DNA of 20,820 bases from an uncultured Collinsella sp. (GCA_900765185.1 CAAFQT010000239.1:1-20820), one strand, 5' to 3'; positions 6,691-14,030 are shown, numbered from the stretch's first letter. The notes: generated by a model from the letters alone, not told the origin. Program-made: numbers and translations.

Positions 6691-7974
6691 CTAAATGGTT
6701 TCCAAGAAAGCCTCAATCCTGGTTTGCAGTTGACCGGCGTCCTCGCCGGCGTAGTCGGTCGTGATGTGCATAAACGGAATGCCGGCCTCCTCGGCGGCCT
6801 TCTCCACGGCAAACGACTCCATCTCGTAGAGCGTGCAGAACTGCAAGGCCACGTCGACGATACCGTCGGCATGCAGGTCCTTGGCCATCTGGACAATGTC
6901 CTTCATACGCTGATCGTTGGGCGTAAAGACGGCGCAGTTGATCTTAAAGTAGCGCTCGGCGATGGCGTCGAGCATCTCGTCGACCGTCTCGCCGGACTCG
7001 TCGACCAGGTCCTTGTAGTAGCGCGAGCCCGTGCAGGACTCCTCGCCTACCACAACGCCGCCGGCCTTCTCGATAAGGTTGAACAGCTTCCAGTTGGGCA
7101 CGGCCATGGGCGTACCGGTGTACAGGATGCGCTTGGTCCCCTTGGGTGCCACGCCCTCGCCGGCCTCGACACGCTGCTCGCACTCAGCCGCCATATCGTT
7201 GATGGCTCCGGTCAGACGCGGTGTGTCGTCCATAAAGGCGGCCTGAACGGTCAGCAGGCTGTCGAGACCGCTGATGGGCGCAGGGTCGGCAGCGCGGGTC
7301 GCAGCGAGGCGCTGCAGGGCGCGGCGCTTCTCATTGACGGCGTGGATGGCAGCCTTCAGGCCCTCGGGCGTAATCTTGACGCCGCACTCGTCCTCGATCT
7401 TGGCGGCGAGCTTCTTGACCTCGGCCTTCCAGGTCACGAGCGTCGACTCGTCGTGCACGTTGGGAATATCCATGACGTACATGTTCTTTTGCGTGGCAAA
7501 GAACTCGTAGGCTTTCTTCTTACCGTCGCAGGTGTTCTCGCCTACCACCAGGTCACTCGACTCAATGTAGGGGCAGACCTCGCCCAGCTTAAAGCCGGCA
7601 AAGCTCTTGATAAGCGGGCAGGTGTTGCGCGGCAGGTGCTCCTCGACCTTATCGGTTGCCCAATCGGCACCCGAGCACAGGCCCACGGGAATGCCGTCAC
7701 AGGCAAGCACGATCTCCTCGGGCACGTACACGCAGAACGAGCCGACGATCTTGGTGGCCTCGCCGGCCTCCTTCTTGTCGAGCATCTCCTTAATACGGCC
7801 GCTATGGATGTTGGTGGCCACAAAGTCCAGGTAGGACGTGGACTTGGGGCGATTGTGCTGCATCAGAAACATATCGCCGTACATCTGACCCACGGCGCCC
7901 AGCAGCATGTCGTGGTCGGCAAGATTCATGCCGAGGCTCTCCCACATCGGATGGAAATCGAATTCTTCAGCCAT
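6691..7974 (-). CDS. Double-cubane cluster protein / HgdB-like, paralog 2 with N-terminal extension
   Basis: A 427-residue paralog of the downstream HgdB-like protein, with about 40 extra N-terminal residues (MAEEFDFHPMWESLG to about FVATNI). The cysteine pattern is complete: SFCVYVPEEI (Cys81), NTCPLIKSF (Cys119), VCPYIESSD (Cys134), VVGENTCDGKKKAYE (Cys149), EESCTGS and LQFCTLYEMES. The GEXTCDGKKK signature is typical of the double-cubane/YjiM branch. The two proteins are clearly divergent, so they may form a heteromer or act on different substrates with one shared activase. The ATG at 7974 has GAGGGG upstream. This is the first large gene of the cluster, behind a palindrome, a leader ORF and a possible 56-codon ORF that overlaps its start. 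Confidence 0.9.
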   Translation of the reverse strand: MAEEFDFHPMWESLGMNLADHDMLLGAVGQMYGDMFLMQHNRPKSTSYLDFVATNIHSGRIKEMLDKKEAGEATKIVGSFCVYVPEEIVLACDGIPVGLCSGADWATDKVEEHLPRNTCPLIKSFAGFKLGEVCPYIESSDLVVGENTCDGKKKAYEFFATQKNMYVMDIPNVHDESTLVTWKAEVKKLAAKIEDECGVKITPEGLKAAIHAVNEKRRALQRLAATRAADPAPISGLDSLLTVQAAFMDDTPRLTGAINDMAAECEQRVEAGEGVAPKGTKRILYTGTPMAVPNWKLFNLIEKAGGVVVGEESCTGSRYYKDLVDESGETVDEMLDAIAERYFKINCAVFTPNDQRMKDIVQMAKDLHADGIVDVALQFCTLYEMESFAVEKAAEEAGIPFMHITTDYAGEDAGQLQTRIEAFLETI

Positions 7975-8137
7975 GACGGTTCCCCTCTCGAACCAAAATT
8001 GAATAGCTACGGTATTGCTGCACGGTGGGTGGCGAAAACCCAGCCGCGCCTAAACCCGGAATTTTAGGGAACCTGCTTTGCGGTCGATTATTTAGTTGTT
8101 CGTCGTCTCTCCCGGAGCCGTGAACATACCTGCTCAT
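7967..8137 (-). CDS. Possible 56-residue ORF coupled to the leader and to paralog 2
   Basis: An ATG at 8137 overlaps the stop of the 22-codon leader ORF (ATGA overlap) and the frame ends at 7967, overlapping the start of the double-cubane paralog 2. A GGAG lies about 8 nt before the ATG. The product (MSRYVHGSGRDDEQLNN...) resembles nothing I know and has no clear domain or membrane segment. Its overlaps with both neighbours look like translational coupling, but it could equally be an untranslated leader. Confidence 0.3.
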   Translation of the reverse strand: MSRYVHGSGRDDEQLNNRPQSRFPKIPGLGAAGFSPPTVQQYRSYSILVREGNRHG

Positions 8138-8202
8138 ATGCGACTCCGAGCTATATATAGGGCACGCGCGGCAACGCGGCGAATGTATGTCGTCTGCGGC
8201 AT
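8134..8202 (-). CDS. 22-codon leader ORF with strong ribosome-binding site
   Basis: An AAAGGAGG site (8211-8218) sits 8 nt before ATG at 8202, the strongest ribosome-binding site of this leader. The ORF encodes a basic peptide beginning MPQTTYIRRVAARALYI with five arginines, and ends at a TGA overlapping the next ATG. It may be a regulatory leader peptide or a small protein. No attenuator hairpin was confirmed. Confidence 0.45.
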   Translation of the reverse strand: MPQTTYIRRVAARALYIARSRI

Positions 8203-8232
8203 GTGCGCACCCTCCTTTACAAGTTAAGGTCA

Positions 8233-8273
8233 ACTATATCAACGGTCATCGTCCAGACGAACACCGTTGACAT
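8233..8273 (-). promoter_or_regulatory. 38-bp palindromic operator and candidate promoter of the selenium/double-cubane cluster
   Basis: Arms at 8236-8253 and 8256-8273 match in 15 of 18 positions around a 2-bp centre, with outer repeats TCAACGGT and ACCGTTGA. In minus sense TATAGT at 8233-8238 could be the -10 box, overlapping the operator edge; the hexamer 17 nt upstream (TTCGTC) is a poor -35. That arrangement suits a regulator binding the promoter spacer. The regulator is not in the window. The RNA could alternatively fold as a hairpin. Confidence 0.6.
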
Positions 8274-8274
8274 T

Positions 8275-8293
8275 CGTACGACAGCGTCGTGCG
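8275..8293. promoter_or_regulatory. Second dyad beside the main operator
   Basis: An 8-bp dyad with one mismatch (cgtacgac at 8275-8282, gtcgtgcg at 8286-8293) lies directly upstream of the main palindrome in minus-strand sense. It may be a second regulator site. Confidence 0.35.
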
Positions 8294-8357
8294 TCGTCGT
8301 TTAATAAAAAATTATCTTGATTGGTAAGAGTTTGTCGTCCCTCATTCGGCGAGCGGC

Positions 8358-8392
8358 AAGACAAAGCCGCCGAGGCTTATATCCCCGACGGC
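8358..8392 (-). terminator. Intrinsic terminator of modABC
   Basis: In minus sense the stem GCCGTCGGGG/CCTCGGCGGC (8383-8392 with 8366-8375) closes with two G-U wobbles and a 7-nt loop, followed by CTTTGTCTT. It begins 11 nt after the modC stop. The rest of 8203-8403 holds only the operator dyads described separately and AT-rich spacer. Confidence 0.7.
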
Positions 8393-8403
8393 ATTACCCG
8401 GCG

Positions 8404-9474
8404 CTATCGACAAACCAAATGGATCCTGCTGGCATCAAAATGCATGCGCAGCGTCTCGCCTGCTTGCGGCAGCGCGTCGACAGGCATGCCCACCTTGTTG
8501 ACCTTCCACTGCAGACGCGTGGGCGCATCGACGCGCGGCACGTCCAGCAACACCAGCCGCTCAAAGCGCGAATCACTCACGCGGGCCACGTGCAAGTCAT
8601 AGCTGTTGCGGCCCCGCTCAGCGCGATTGTCAACATGGAAGTAGCTTGCGCGAATACCCAGGTACGCCACGTCATCGGGAATCTCGCGACCCACGTTAAA
8701 GGTCATGCCCCAGTCGAGGGCCTCAACTTCTTCGTCGCCGATCTTGCGCGCCCGGCTTGTGTTCTTGCAGCCCGTCAGGCGGAGCGCCGCCAGCGTCTGC
8801 GGACGGCGGACCACATCCTCCACGGAGCCAGTCTCCTCAACATGCCCGTCGTGCATCACGCAGATGCGCTGGCACAGGCGGCACGCCTCGTCGATGTCGT
8901 GGCTCACGTAGAGCACGGTGCGGTTACAGACGTCGAACAGGTCGAGCATGTTCTGCTCGAGTGCGCTCTTAAGATAGGAATCGAGCGCGCTCATGGGCTC
9001 GTCGAACATAAAGATGCCCGGATGCGCCGCCACCATACGGGCAAGCGCCACGCGTTGCTGCTGCCCGCCCGAAAGGCGCGCGGGATATCGGTCGGCAAAA
9101 TCGGCCAGACCGAAAATGCCCAGATAGCGCTCGGCGAGCTTTTTGCGCGCGGCGGCGTCGCCCGCATCCTTTACACCGGCACATACGTTATCGGCCACCG
9201 TCATGTTGGGAAACAGCTGATAGTTTTGGAACAGCAGGGCGCATTTTCGCTCCTGGGGCGACAGGTCGATGCCCGCCGCCGAGTCAAAAAAGGTCACGCC
9301 GTTGACAACGATCTTACCCTCGTCGGGCGTCTCCACACCGGCGATGCAGCGCAGCGTACAGCTCTTGCCGCAACCCGAGGCGCCCAGCAGGGCCACGCGC
9401 TCCTCGCCGGCCTCAAGCTGCATGTCGAGCACAAACCCGGGATAACGTTTCTTAATATCCAAAACGAGCGACAT
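8404..9474 (-). CDS. modC: Molybdate ABC transporter ATP-binding protein ModC
   Basis: A 356-residue ABC ATPase that powers molybdate (or tungstate) import through ModB. Walker A GASGCGKS is at residues 31-38, a Q-loop LLFQNYQLFPN near 80-90, the signature LSGGQ at 134-138 and Walker B IFMFDEP at 154-160, followed by the switch His in YVSHD. The region after about residue 230 is a C-terminal regulatory extension, as in ModC TOBE/MOP-domain proteins. The ATG at 9474 lies 3 nt after the modB stop, with GGGAGG inside the end of modB, so the two are translationally coupled. It is last in modABC, before a terminator. Gene order with modA and modB makes molybdate the most likely substrate, though tungstate cannot be excluded. 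Confidence 0.93.
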   Translation of the reverse strand: MSLVLDIKKRYPGFVLDMQLEAGEERVALLGASGCGKSCTLRCIAGVETPDEGKIVVNGVTFFDSAAGIDLSPQERKCALLFQNYQLFPNMTVADNVCAGVKDAGDAAARKKLAERYLGIFGLADFADRYPARLSGGQQQRVALARMVAAHPGIFMFDEPMSALDSYLKSALEQNMLDLFDVCNRTVLYVSHDIDEACRLCQRICVMHDGHVEETGSVEDVVRRPQTLAALRLTGCKNTSRARKIGDEEVEALDWGMTFNVGREIPDDVAYLGIRASYFHVDNRAERGRNSYDLHVARVSDSRFERLVLLDVPRVDAPTRLQWKVNKVGMPVDALPQAGETLRMHFDASRIHLVCR

Positions 9475-9477
9475 AGC

Positions 9478-10920
9478 TTATCGACCTCCCCGCGGCGCCG
9501 CATCATCACGCATGAGCTCGGCCAGCGCCTCGCGATCGATACGCAGCGCATCGCCGCCGACTGGGTCGAGCGAATCGCCCTGTCCGGCGAGACCTTTGGC
9601 CTGTTTGCGCTCCGCACGGGAAAGGCCACGTTCGCGATACTTTTGCGAATGCGCCGTGTACATATTGATGAACAGAATGACCAGGAAGCTGAACGCGATT
9701 ACGACCACGACCCAAAAGAGGGCCACCGACGTATTGCCGCCCATCCACTCAAAGTAAATCGCAATGGGAATGGTCTGCGTAATACCGGCGTAGTTGCCCG
9801 CAAAGAACAGGGTGCAGCCAAACTCGCCCATCGCGCGGGCAAAGGCGAGCACCGTGCCGGCGGCAATCGAGGGCCAGCCAAGCGGCATCATGAGCTTGGC
9901 AAAGATGCGACGCTCGGACCATCCCAGGGTTCGCGCGGCGTCGAGCATCTGCGCGTCAAGACTCTCGAAGGCTCCGAGCGCCGTGCGGTAAACCAGCGGA
10001 AACGACACGACGACGGCCGAAATGACCGCCGCGGGCCACGTAAAGACGATCGAGATGCCGTGCGCGATAAGCCACTGGCCCACCCCGGTCGATCGACCAA
10101 ATAGCATAAGCAGCAAAAAGCCGCAGACCGTGGGTGGCAGCACCATAGGAATCGTAAAGACCGAATCGAGCAGGCCCTTGATGCGACTCGAGGTACCCAT
10201 AGTCTTCCACGCGGCGAACAGGCCCAGCGCAAAGGAGATCAGCAGGGCAAGGCCGCTCGTTTTGATAGAAACCCAAAACGGACGGTAGTCGATGCCGCCC
10301 AATAAGGAGGCCAGAGAGGTCAAGGGCCCCTGCTCATCCCGCAACACGACAGACGATGCTTCTACCATTTGAGCGCTATCAAGCCAACGCGCGCCGCCTT
10401 TGGCATCACCCGAGGCCGATGCAATCACCACATAGCGGTCCCCATCCGTACCGCGCTCGTCAAAGCCATAGGTATACCCACCGGCATCAAACGTTGTTTC
10501 CGCCGTGACATACCAAGGAAGATCAACGTCCCCTAGCTGTGCACCTCCCATGCAGTTTGCGCTGTCGAGCTCACAGACGAGGGCCTTGAGACCCGATACG
10601 CACTCGTTGTCCTGCGGATTCAATCCATACTTCTCGACCGCCTTGGGCGATATCCACACCACAACGCGATCGGCAGCAGGCGCCACTACAAGGTCCACAT
10701 CCTCGTCAACGGGAAACCGGTAGCCCTCAGGCTGGCCCTCCATGGCACGAGCGGTCCCCTTCGCCAACCGCTCAAAACGCTCGATTCCATAGGAAAGCCC
10801 ATGAGCGGTCGCAGCAACCTGGGCCCCGTCCTCGGCGTCCCCAGCAAACGCAAATCCCGGCACCCAGCAAAGCGTGAAGGTTAAAGCACAGGCGACAAGG
10901 ATGCGAAATCTATTAAGCAC
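9478..10920 (-). CDS. modB: Molybdate ABC transporter permease ModB fused to an N-terminal extracytoplasmic domain
   Basis: Predicted at 480 residues, about twice a normal ModB (220-270). Residues 1-26 form a signal peptide ending in FAFA; residues 27 to about 205 are a soluble domain of unknown type with Cys107, Cys116 and Cys123; residues from about 210 to 425 are the ModB permease with several membrane helices and the EAA loop (about 315-348, LGAFESLDAQ...ARTLGW) that contacts ModC. A basic cytoplasmic tail of about 55 residues follows. The start is taken as GTG at 10920, preceded by GGAG and giving a clean signal peptide. An earlier GTG at 10989 overlaps the modA stop and would add 23 residues ahead of the signal. 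The fusion is in one uninterrupted frame. The added domain may assist substrate capture or sensing. Confidence 0.88.
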   Translation of the reverse strand: MLNRFRILVACALTFTLCWVPGFAFAGDAEDGAQVAATAHGLSYGIERFERLAKGTARAMEGQPEGYRFPVDEDVDLVVAPAADRVVVWISPKAVEKYGLNPQDNECVSGLKALVCELDSANCMGGAQLGDVDLPWYVTAETTFDAGGYTYGFDERGTDGDRYVVIASASGDAKGGARWLDSAQMVEASSVVLRDEQGPLTSLASLLGGIDYRPFWVSIKTSGLALLISFALGLFAAWKTMGTSSRIKGLLDSVFTIPMVLPPTVCGFLLLMLFGRSTGVGQWLIAHGISIVFTWPAAVISAVVVSFPLVYRTALGAFESLDAQMLDAARTLGWSERRIFAKLMMPLGWPSIAAGTVLAFARAMGEFGCTLFFAGNYAGITQTIPIAIYFEWMGGNTSVALFWVVVVIAFSFLVILFINMYTAHSQKYRERGLSRAERKQAKGLAGQGDSLDPVGGDALRIDREALAELMRDDAAPRGGR

Positions 10921-10988
10921 GAAAAGCTCCAAGCGAATACAAGGACGGAGCGAAACACAAAACGATGGAATTATCGCGCCAAGCCGCA

Positions 10989-11864
10989 CTACGCGGAAAG
11001 CTCAAAGCCGTACTTAGCCCAAATCTTCTGAGCCTTCTTGTTGGTCAGGCAAAAGTCGATAAACGCCTTGGCCTCGTCGGCGTGCTCGGAGCTCTCGGCA
11101 ACGGCACCCGGGTACACGATGGGCTTGTGCGAATCCTCGGGGCACACGAAGGCCTCCTCGATGCCGTCGTAGCGGAAGATATCGGAGCTGTAGACAAAAC
11201 CGGCCACGCAGTCGCCTGTGGACACATAGGCGGCGGCGGTACCAACTTTGTCGGCCAGGGCCACCTTGTCGGCGATCTCGGGAGCATACTCGCCATCGTC
11301 GCCCTCGGTGCCGGTGTAGAGGCCCACGGAGGCCAGGGCCTGGTTGGCGTACTTGCCGGCGGGAACGGTCTTGGCGTCGCCGATGGCGATCTTGCCGTCC
11401 AGATTCGCGACGTCGGCGATGACCTCGACCTTGGTGTCGGAGCCCTCGGCGCGAATGATCACGAGATCGTTGACGAACATATCCTCACGGGTGTCGGCGT
11501 CGACGAGCTCGGCGGCCTCAGCGTCGTCCATGGTGCCCTTGGAAGCGGTGATGAGCACGTCGACCGCAGCACCGGCGCGCATCTGCTCGACAAGGTCGCC
11601 GGACGCTTTGAACTGCGTGTCGGCAAACGTGGTACCGGTCTGCTCGGTGTAGAGCTCCTGAACCTCGGGCAGAGCCTTCTCGAGCGAGTTGGCGGCAAAG
11701 ACCTGCAGCTCGACAGCCTTCTTCTTAGAGGAAGACTTGGCGGAGCCGGCATCGGAACCAGCGGGCTCGGACGTCTTGTTGCCCGAGCAGCCAGCAAGGC
11801 CAAAGCCGGCGGCAGCGGCAGCAGAAAGCGAGACAAAACCGCGGCGTGAAACCATATCGAACAT
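10989..11864 (-). CDS. modA: Molybdate-binding lipoprotein ModA with Tat-like signal
   Basis: A 291-residue periplasmic-type binding protein for the ABC importer. The N-terminus carries SRRGFVSL (twin arginines at residues 7-8) and a lipobox LAGC with Cys26, so it is probably a Tat-exported, lipid-anchored protein on the outer face of the membrane. The mature part begins with a Ser/Lys-rich linker and then VELQVFAANSLEKALPEV, the usual ModA start in which the conserved Ser helps bind the oxyanion. The start chosen is ATG at 11864 with AAAGGG upstream; a TTG two codons earlier is less likely. It heads modABC, behind a promoter with an inverted-repeat operator. Confidence 0.93.
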   Translation of the reverse strand: MFDMVSRRGFVSLSAAAAAGFGLAGCSGNKTSEPAGSDAGSAKSSSKKKAVELQVFAANSLEKALPEVQELYTEQTGTTFADTQFKASGDLVEQMRAGAAVDVLITASKGTMDDAEAAELVDADTREDMFVNDLVIIRAEGSDTKVEVIADVANLDGKIAIGDAKTVPAGKYANQALASVGLYTGTEGDDGEYAPEIADKVALADKVGTAAAYVSTGDCVAGFVYSSDIFRYDGIEEAFVCPEDSHKPIVYPGAVAESSEHADEAKAFIDFCLTNKKAQKIWAKYGFELSA

Positions 11865-11924
11865 ATTCAACCCTTTCGGACCTTGTGCCCGGGTACCCCA
11901 CCGCGGGCTTTAAACTGCAATCAG

Positions 11925-11978
11925 ATTATACTTCTACGAGAATAATGATAGTGAAAAATTATTCTCGCCAGAGAATAC
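11925..11978 (-). promoter_or_regulatory. modABC promoter with inverted-repeat operator
   Basis: In minus sense a perfect TATAAT lies at 11925-11930. Overlapping its spacer and -35 region is a perfect 10-bp inverted repeat (cgagaataat at 11937-11946, attattctcg at 11958-11967; 11-nt gap). A third half-site, gagaatac, follows at 11971-11978 and forms a second dyad with the adjacent arm. The layout fits repression by a molybdate-responsive regulator, but it does not match the E. coli ModE consensus and no regulator gene is in the window. Confidence 0.7.
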
Positions 11979-12017
11979 AGTTTCGAGTTGCCGTGCACCT
12001 TGGCGTCGCTTCGGCGG

Positions 12018-12053
12018 AAAACAAAAGCGGAGCAGCCGTTCTGGTCGCCCCGC
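12018..12053 (-). terminator. Intrinsic terminator of moeA-mogA
   Basis: In minus sense an 11-pair stem (12043-12053 with 12027-12037) contains two G-U wobbles and one A-C mismatch, with loop AGAAC, followed by TTTTGTTTT. It lies 14 nt after the mogA stop and separates moeA-mogA from modABC. Confidence 0.8.
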
Positions 12054-12067
12054 CGCAGGTAAACCGC

Positions 12068-12547
12068 TTAGTTGGTATGTCCGCCGCCCGCCGTCATTTG
12101 GGCCGCATGCTCCAGCTGATCGCTCACGGCCTCCCAGCTTTCGCGGGCCGCTTTCGTGGATCCCGGAAAGTTGATGACAAGCGTATGCCCACGCTGCATG
12201 CACACGGCGCGCGAGAGCATGGCGCGGCGCGTCTTGGTCATCGAGTAGGCACGGATTGCCTCGGCGACACCCGGCACATCACGGTCACAGACGGCACGCG
12301 TCGCCTCGGGTGTCACGTCGCGCATCGAAAGACCCGTGCCGCCGCAGGTGAGCACGACATTGGCGTGGCACGCATCGGCAGCTTCCACAATGGCATCACC
12401 AATCTCGCTAACGTCGTCGCGCACGACCACATGTGAGACAACCGTCCATCCCTGCGCCTCGATGAGCTCCTCGAGCGCGGCTCCAGCCTCGTCCTGCGCA
12501 AGATCGCGCGTATCCGAGCACGTCACGATCGAAATTTTCAACTCCAT
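12068..12547 (-). CDS. mog: Molybdopterin adenylyltransferase MogA/MoaB-type
   Basis: A 159-residue protein that, by family, adenylates molybdopterin before metal insertion. It has the motifs LTCGGTGLSMRDVTPEAT (GGTG loop and the RD-TPE segment) and NFPGSTKAA (family LPGSxKA), which form the substrate pocket. The start at ATG 12547 has GGAGG 7 nt upstream; a longer frame upstream is rejected because it overlaps moeA. The gene follows moeA with a 10-nt gap, so the two are co-transcribed and their products act in successive steps. MoaB and MogA look alike; the pairing with moeA favours the adenylyltransferase role. Confidence 0.92.
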   Translation of the reverse strand: MELKISIVTCSDTRDLAQDEAGAALEELIEAQGWTVVSHVVVRDDVSEIGDAIVEAADACHANVVLTCGGTGLSMRDVTPEATRAVCDRDVPGVAEAIRAYSMTKTRRAMLSRAVCMQRGHTLVINFPGSTKAARESWEAVSDQLEHAAQMTAGGGHTN

Positions 12548-12557
12548 AGCGTTCCTC

Positions 12558-13820
12558 CTATAGCACCGTTCCCTCAGGCAGGTCGACGCGCACGACGTCC
12601 ACGACGTCGCCCGCCACAAACTCGCACGGTCCTTCGTCAATACGCAGTAGGCAGTTGGCCCGCTGCATCGTGCCGAGCAGCGCCGAATTCTGCGTCTTGG
12701 CCTCGGTCACCAACAGCTCACCGGTCTCGGGGTCGCGCAAAACCGCGGCGCGATCGAAGAAGCGGCGATGCTGTCGCTTTTTCACGCTGTGCGTGAGCGT
12801 CGCCTGCTGCACGGGACGCGCACCCTCGGAAAAGCCGCACATCTTGCGAATCGCCGGACGGGCGAGCATCTCAAAGCCCACGTACGCCGCGGCCGGATTG
12901 CCTGAAAGCCCCAGGTAGGGCTTGCCCCCGAGCAAGCCAAACGTGATGGCCTTGCCCGGACGCATCGAGATGCGATCGAACAGCACCTCGCCCTCGCGCT
13001 TAACCAGCGCCGTCACATAGTCGTAATCGCCCGCAGAGGCGCCGCCGCTCGTAATGACAAAATCGCACTCTCGCGTGGCGCGATGCACCAGCTCGGCAAT
13101 CGCCTGCTCATCATCGGGCGCAATGCCGTAAAACACGGGCTCGGCTCCCGCATCGAGCGCCTCGGCCATCAACGCCGAGGAGTTGGAATCACGAATCTGC
13201 CCACGCGCCGGCACGTTACTCGGTGCGACCAGCTCCGTGCCCAGCGAGATGATGCCCACACGCGGGGCGGCGTGCACCTTCACGCGAGCGTATCCGGCGC
13301 TTGCCAGCAGACCCGCGCCCGCCGGAGCCACGACCTCGCCGGCGTGCATCACAACATCGCCAGCATGGGCCTCCTCGGCGGCAGAGCGAACGTTCTCCCC
13401 TACCTTGGTAGGCGCCGAGAAACGAACGTGCGAGCCCTCGTTGCCGTCGCCATCGAGCACGTCGACGATCTCGTATTTCACTACGGCGTCGGCACCCTCG
13501 GGCACCGGCGCGCCTGTCATAATGCGGACCGTCTCGCCCGGGCCAAGAGCACCCTCAAACACATGGCCCGCGGCCTCATGTCCGATAACATCGAGCGTCA
13601 CCGGTGCCTCGCCAGATGCCTGCGCCAAGTCCGCCGAGCGCACGGCATATCCGTCCATAGCGCTGTTGGCAAACGGCGAGATGTCGATATCGGCCACCGC
13701 GTCCTCGGCCAAGGGAAGACCGGCGGCCTGCCACACGGGAATCTCGACGAGATCGGTCGGAGCAACGTGCGACAGGACAATCGACTGCGCGTCCTCCAGC
13801 GGAATGAGTTTCTCTGCCAT
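12558..13820 (-). CDS. moeA: Molybdopterin molybdenumtransferase MoeA
   Basis: A 420-residue MoeA that inserts molybdate (or tungstate) into adenylated molybdopterin. Motifs seen include an early PFANSAMDGYAVR (the conserved MDG segment), TSGGASAGDYDYV (molybdopterin-binding domain) and GLSGNPAAAYVGFE. The C-terminal MoeA domain IV ends in a VVRVDLPEG segment. Length is normal for the family (about 400-420). The start is ATG at 13820 with GAGG about 5 nt upstream. It forms an operon with mogA and ends at the terminator at 12018-12053. In minus sense TATACT at 13878-13883 is a candidate -10 box, without a good -35. Confidence 0.95.
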   Translation of the reverse strand: MAEKLIPLEDAQSIVLSHVAPTDLVEIPVWQAAGLPLAEDAVADIDISPFANSAMDGYAVRSADLAQASGEAPVTLDVIGHEAAGHVFEGALGPGETVRIMTGAPVPEGADAVVKYEIVDVLDGDGNEGSHVRFSAPTKVGENVRSAAEEAHAGDVVMHAGEVVAPAGAGLLASAGYARVKVHAAPRVGIISLGTELVAPSNVPARGQIRDSNSSALMAEALDAGAEPVFYGIAPDDEQAIAELVHRATRECDFVITSGGASAGDYDYVTALVKREGEVLFDRISMRPGKAITFGLLGGKPYLGLSGNPAAAYVGFEMLARPAIRKMCGFSEGARPVQQATLTHSVKKRQHRRFFDRAAVLRDPETGELLVTEAKTQNSALLGTMQRANCLLRIDEGPCEFVAGDVVDVVRVDLPEGTVL

Positions 13821-13838
13821 ATGCACCTCTTAATGCCA

Positions 13839-14001
13839 CGGCGCACAACAGGGGCGCCGATTCTTTATGCTTATCTCAGTATAATCCCCCGCCGCACTAC
13901 CGCGACTTGGCCTGTACCCGCAAATACACCTGTCGGTTGCAGGCCGCGAAACAGAATGGAAACCAGCCCACCGGCTCGTCGCGTTTACCGCGTTTTATAA
14001 T
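13839..14001. promoter_or_regulatory. Divergent promoter region between moeA and the CLC gene
   Basis: The 210-nt gap between the two starts has TATAAT on the plus strand at 13996-14001, 29 nt before the CLC start, and a second plus-strand TATAAT at 13880-13885 that overlaps the minus-strand TATACT. A 6-bp inverted repeat (cggcgc at 13839-13844, gcgccg at 13854-13859) lies in the moeA leader. No -35 boxes of good quality were found. Confidence 0.4.
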
Positions 14002-14030
14002 GCTTGCGTTGCAACCTAAAAGAGGAACGT

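Noticed and set aside
5373..7974. Fermentative 2-hydroxyacyl-CoA dehydratase operon
   Set aside because: No CoA-transferase, dehydrogenase or electron-transfer flavoprotein gene is near, and the GETTCDGKKK signature points to the double-cubane branch.
6586..8067. 493-codon plus-strand open frame opposite double-cubane paralog 2
   Set aside because: The minus-strand frame has full family motifs; the plus frame resembles no protein.
8138..8233. Longer 88-codon frame from TTG 8233 with several cysteines
   Set aside because: It has no ribosome-binding site at its start, whereas the overlapping 22-codon ORF has a very strong one.
8317..10104. 595-codon plus-strand open frame opposite modC and modB
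   Set aside because: It runs antisense to two genes with clear ABC transporter motifs, and its product is low-complexity and His/Arg-rich, as expected of a shadow frame in GC-rich DNA.
13821..14030. Fluoride riboswitch ahead of the CLC gene
   Set aside because: No match to the fluoride aptamer conserved sequence on the plus strand.
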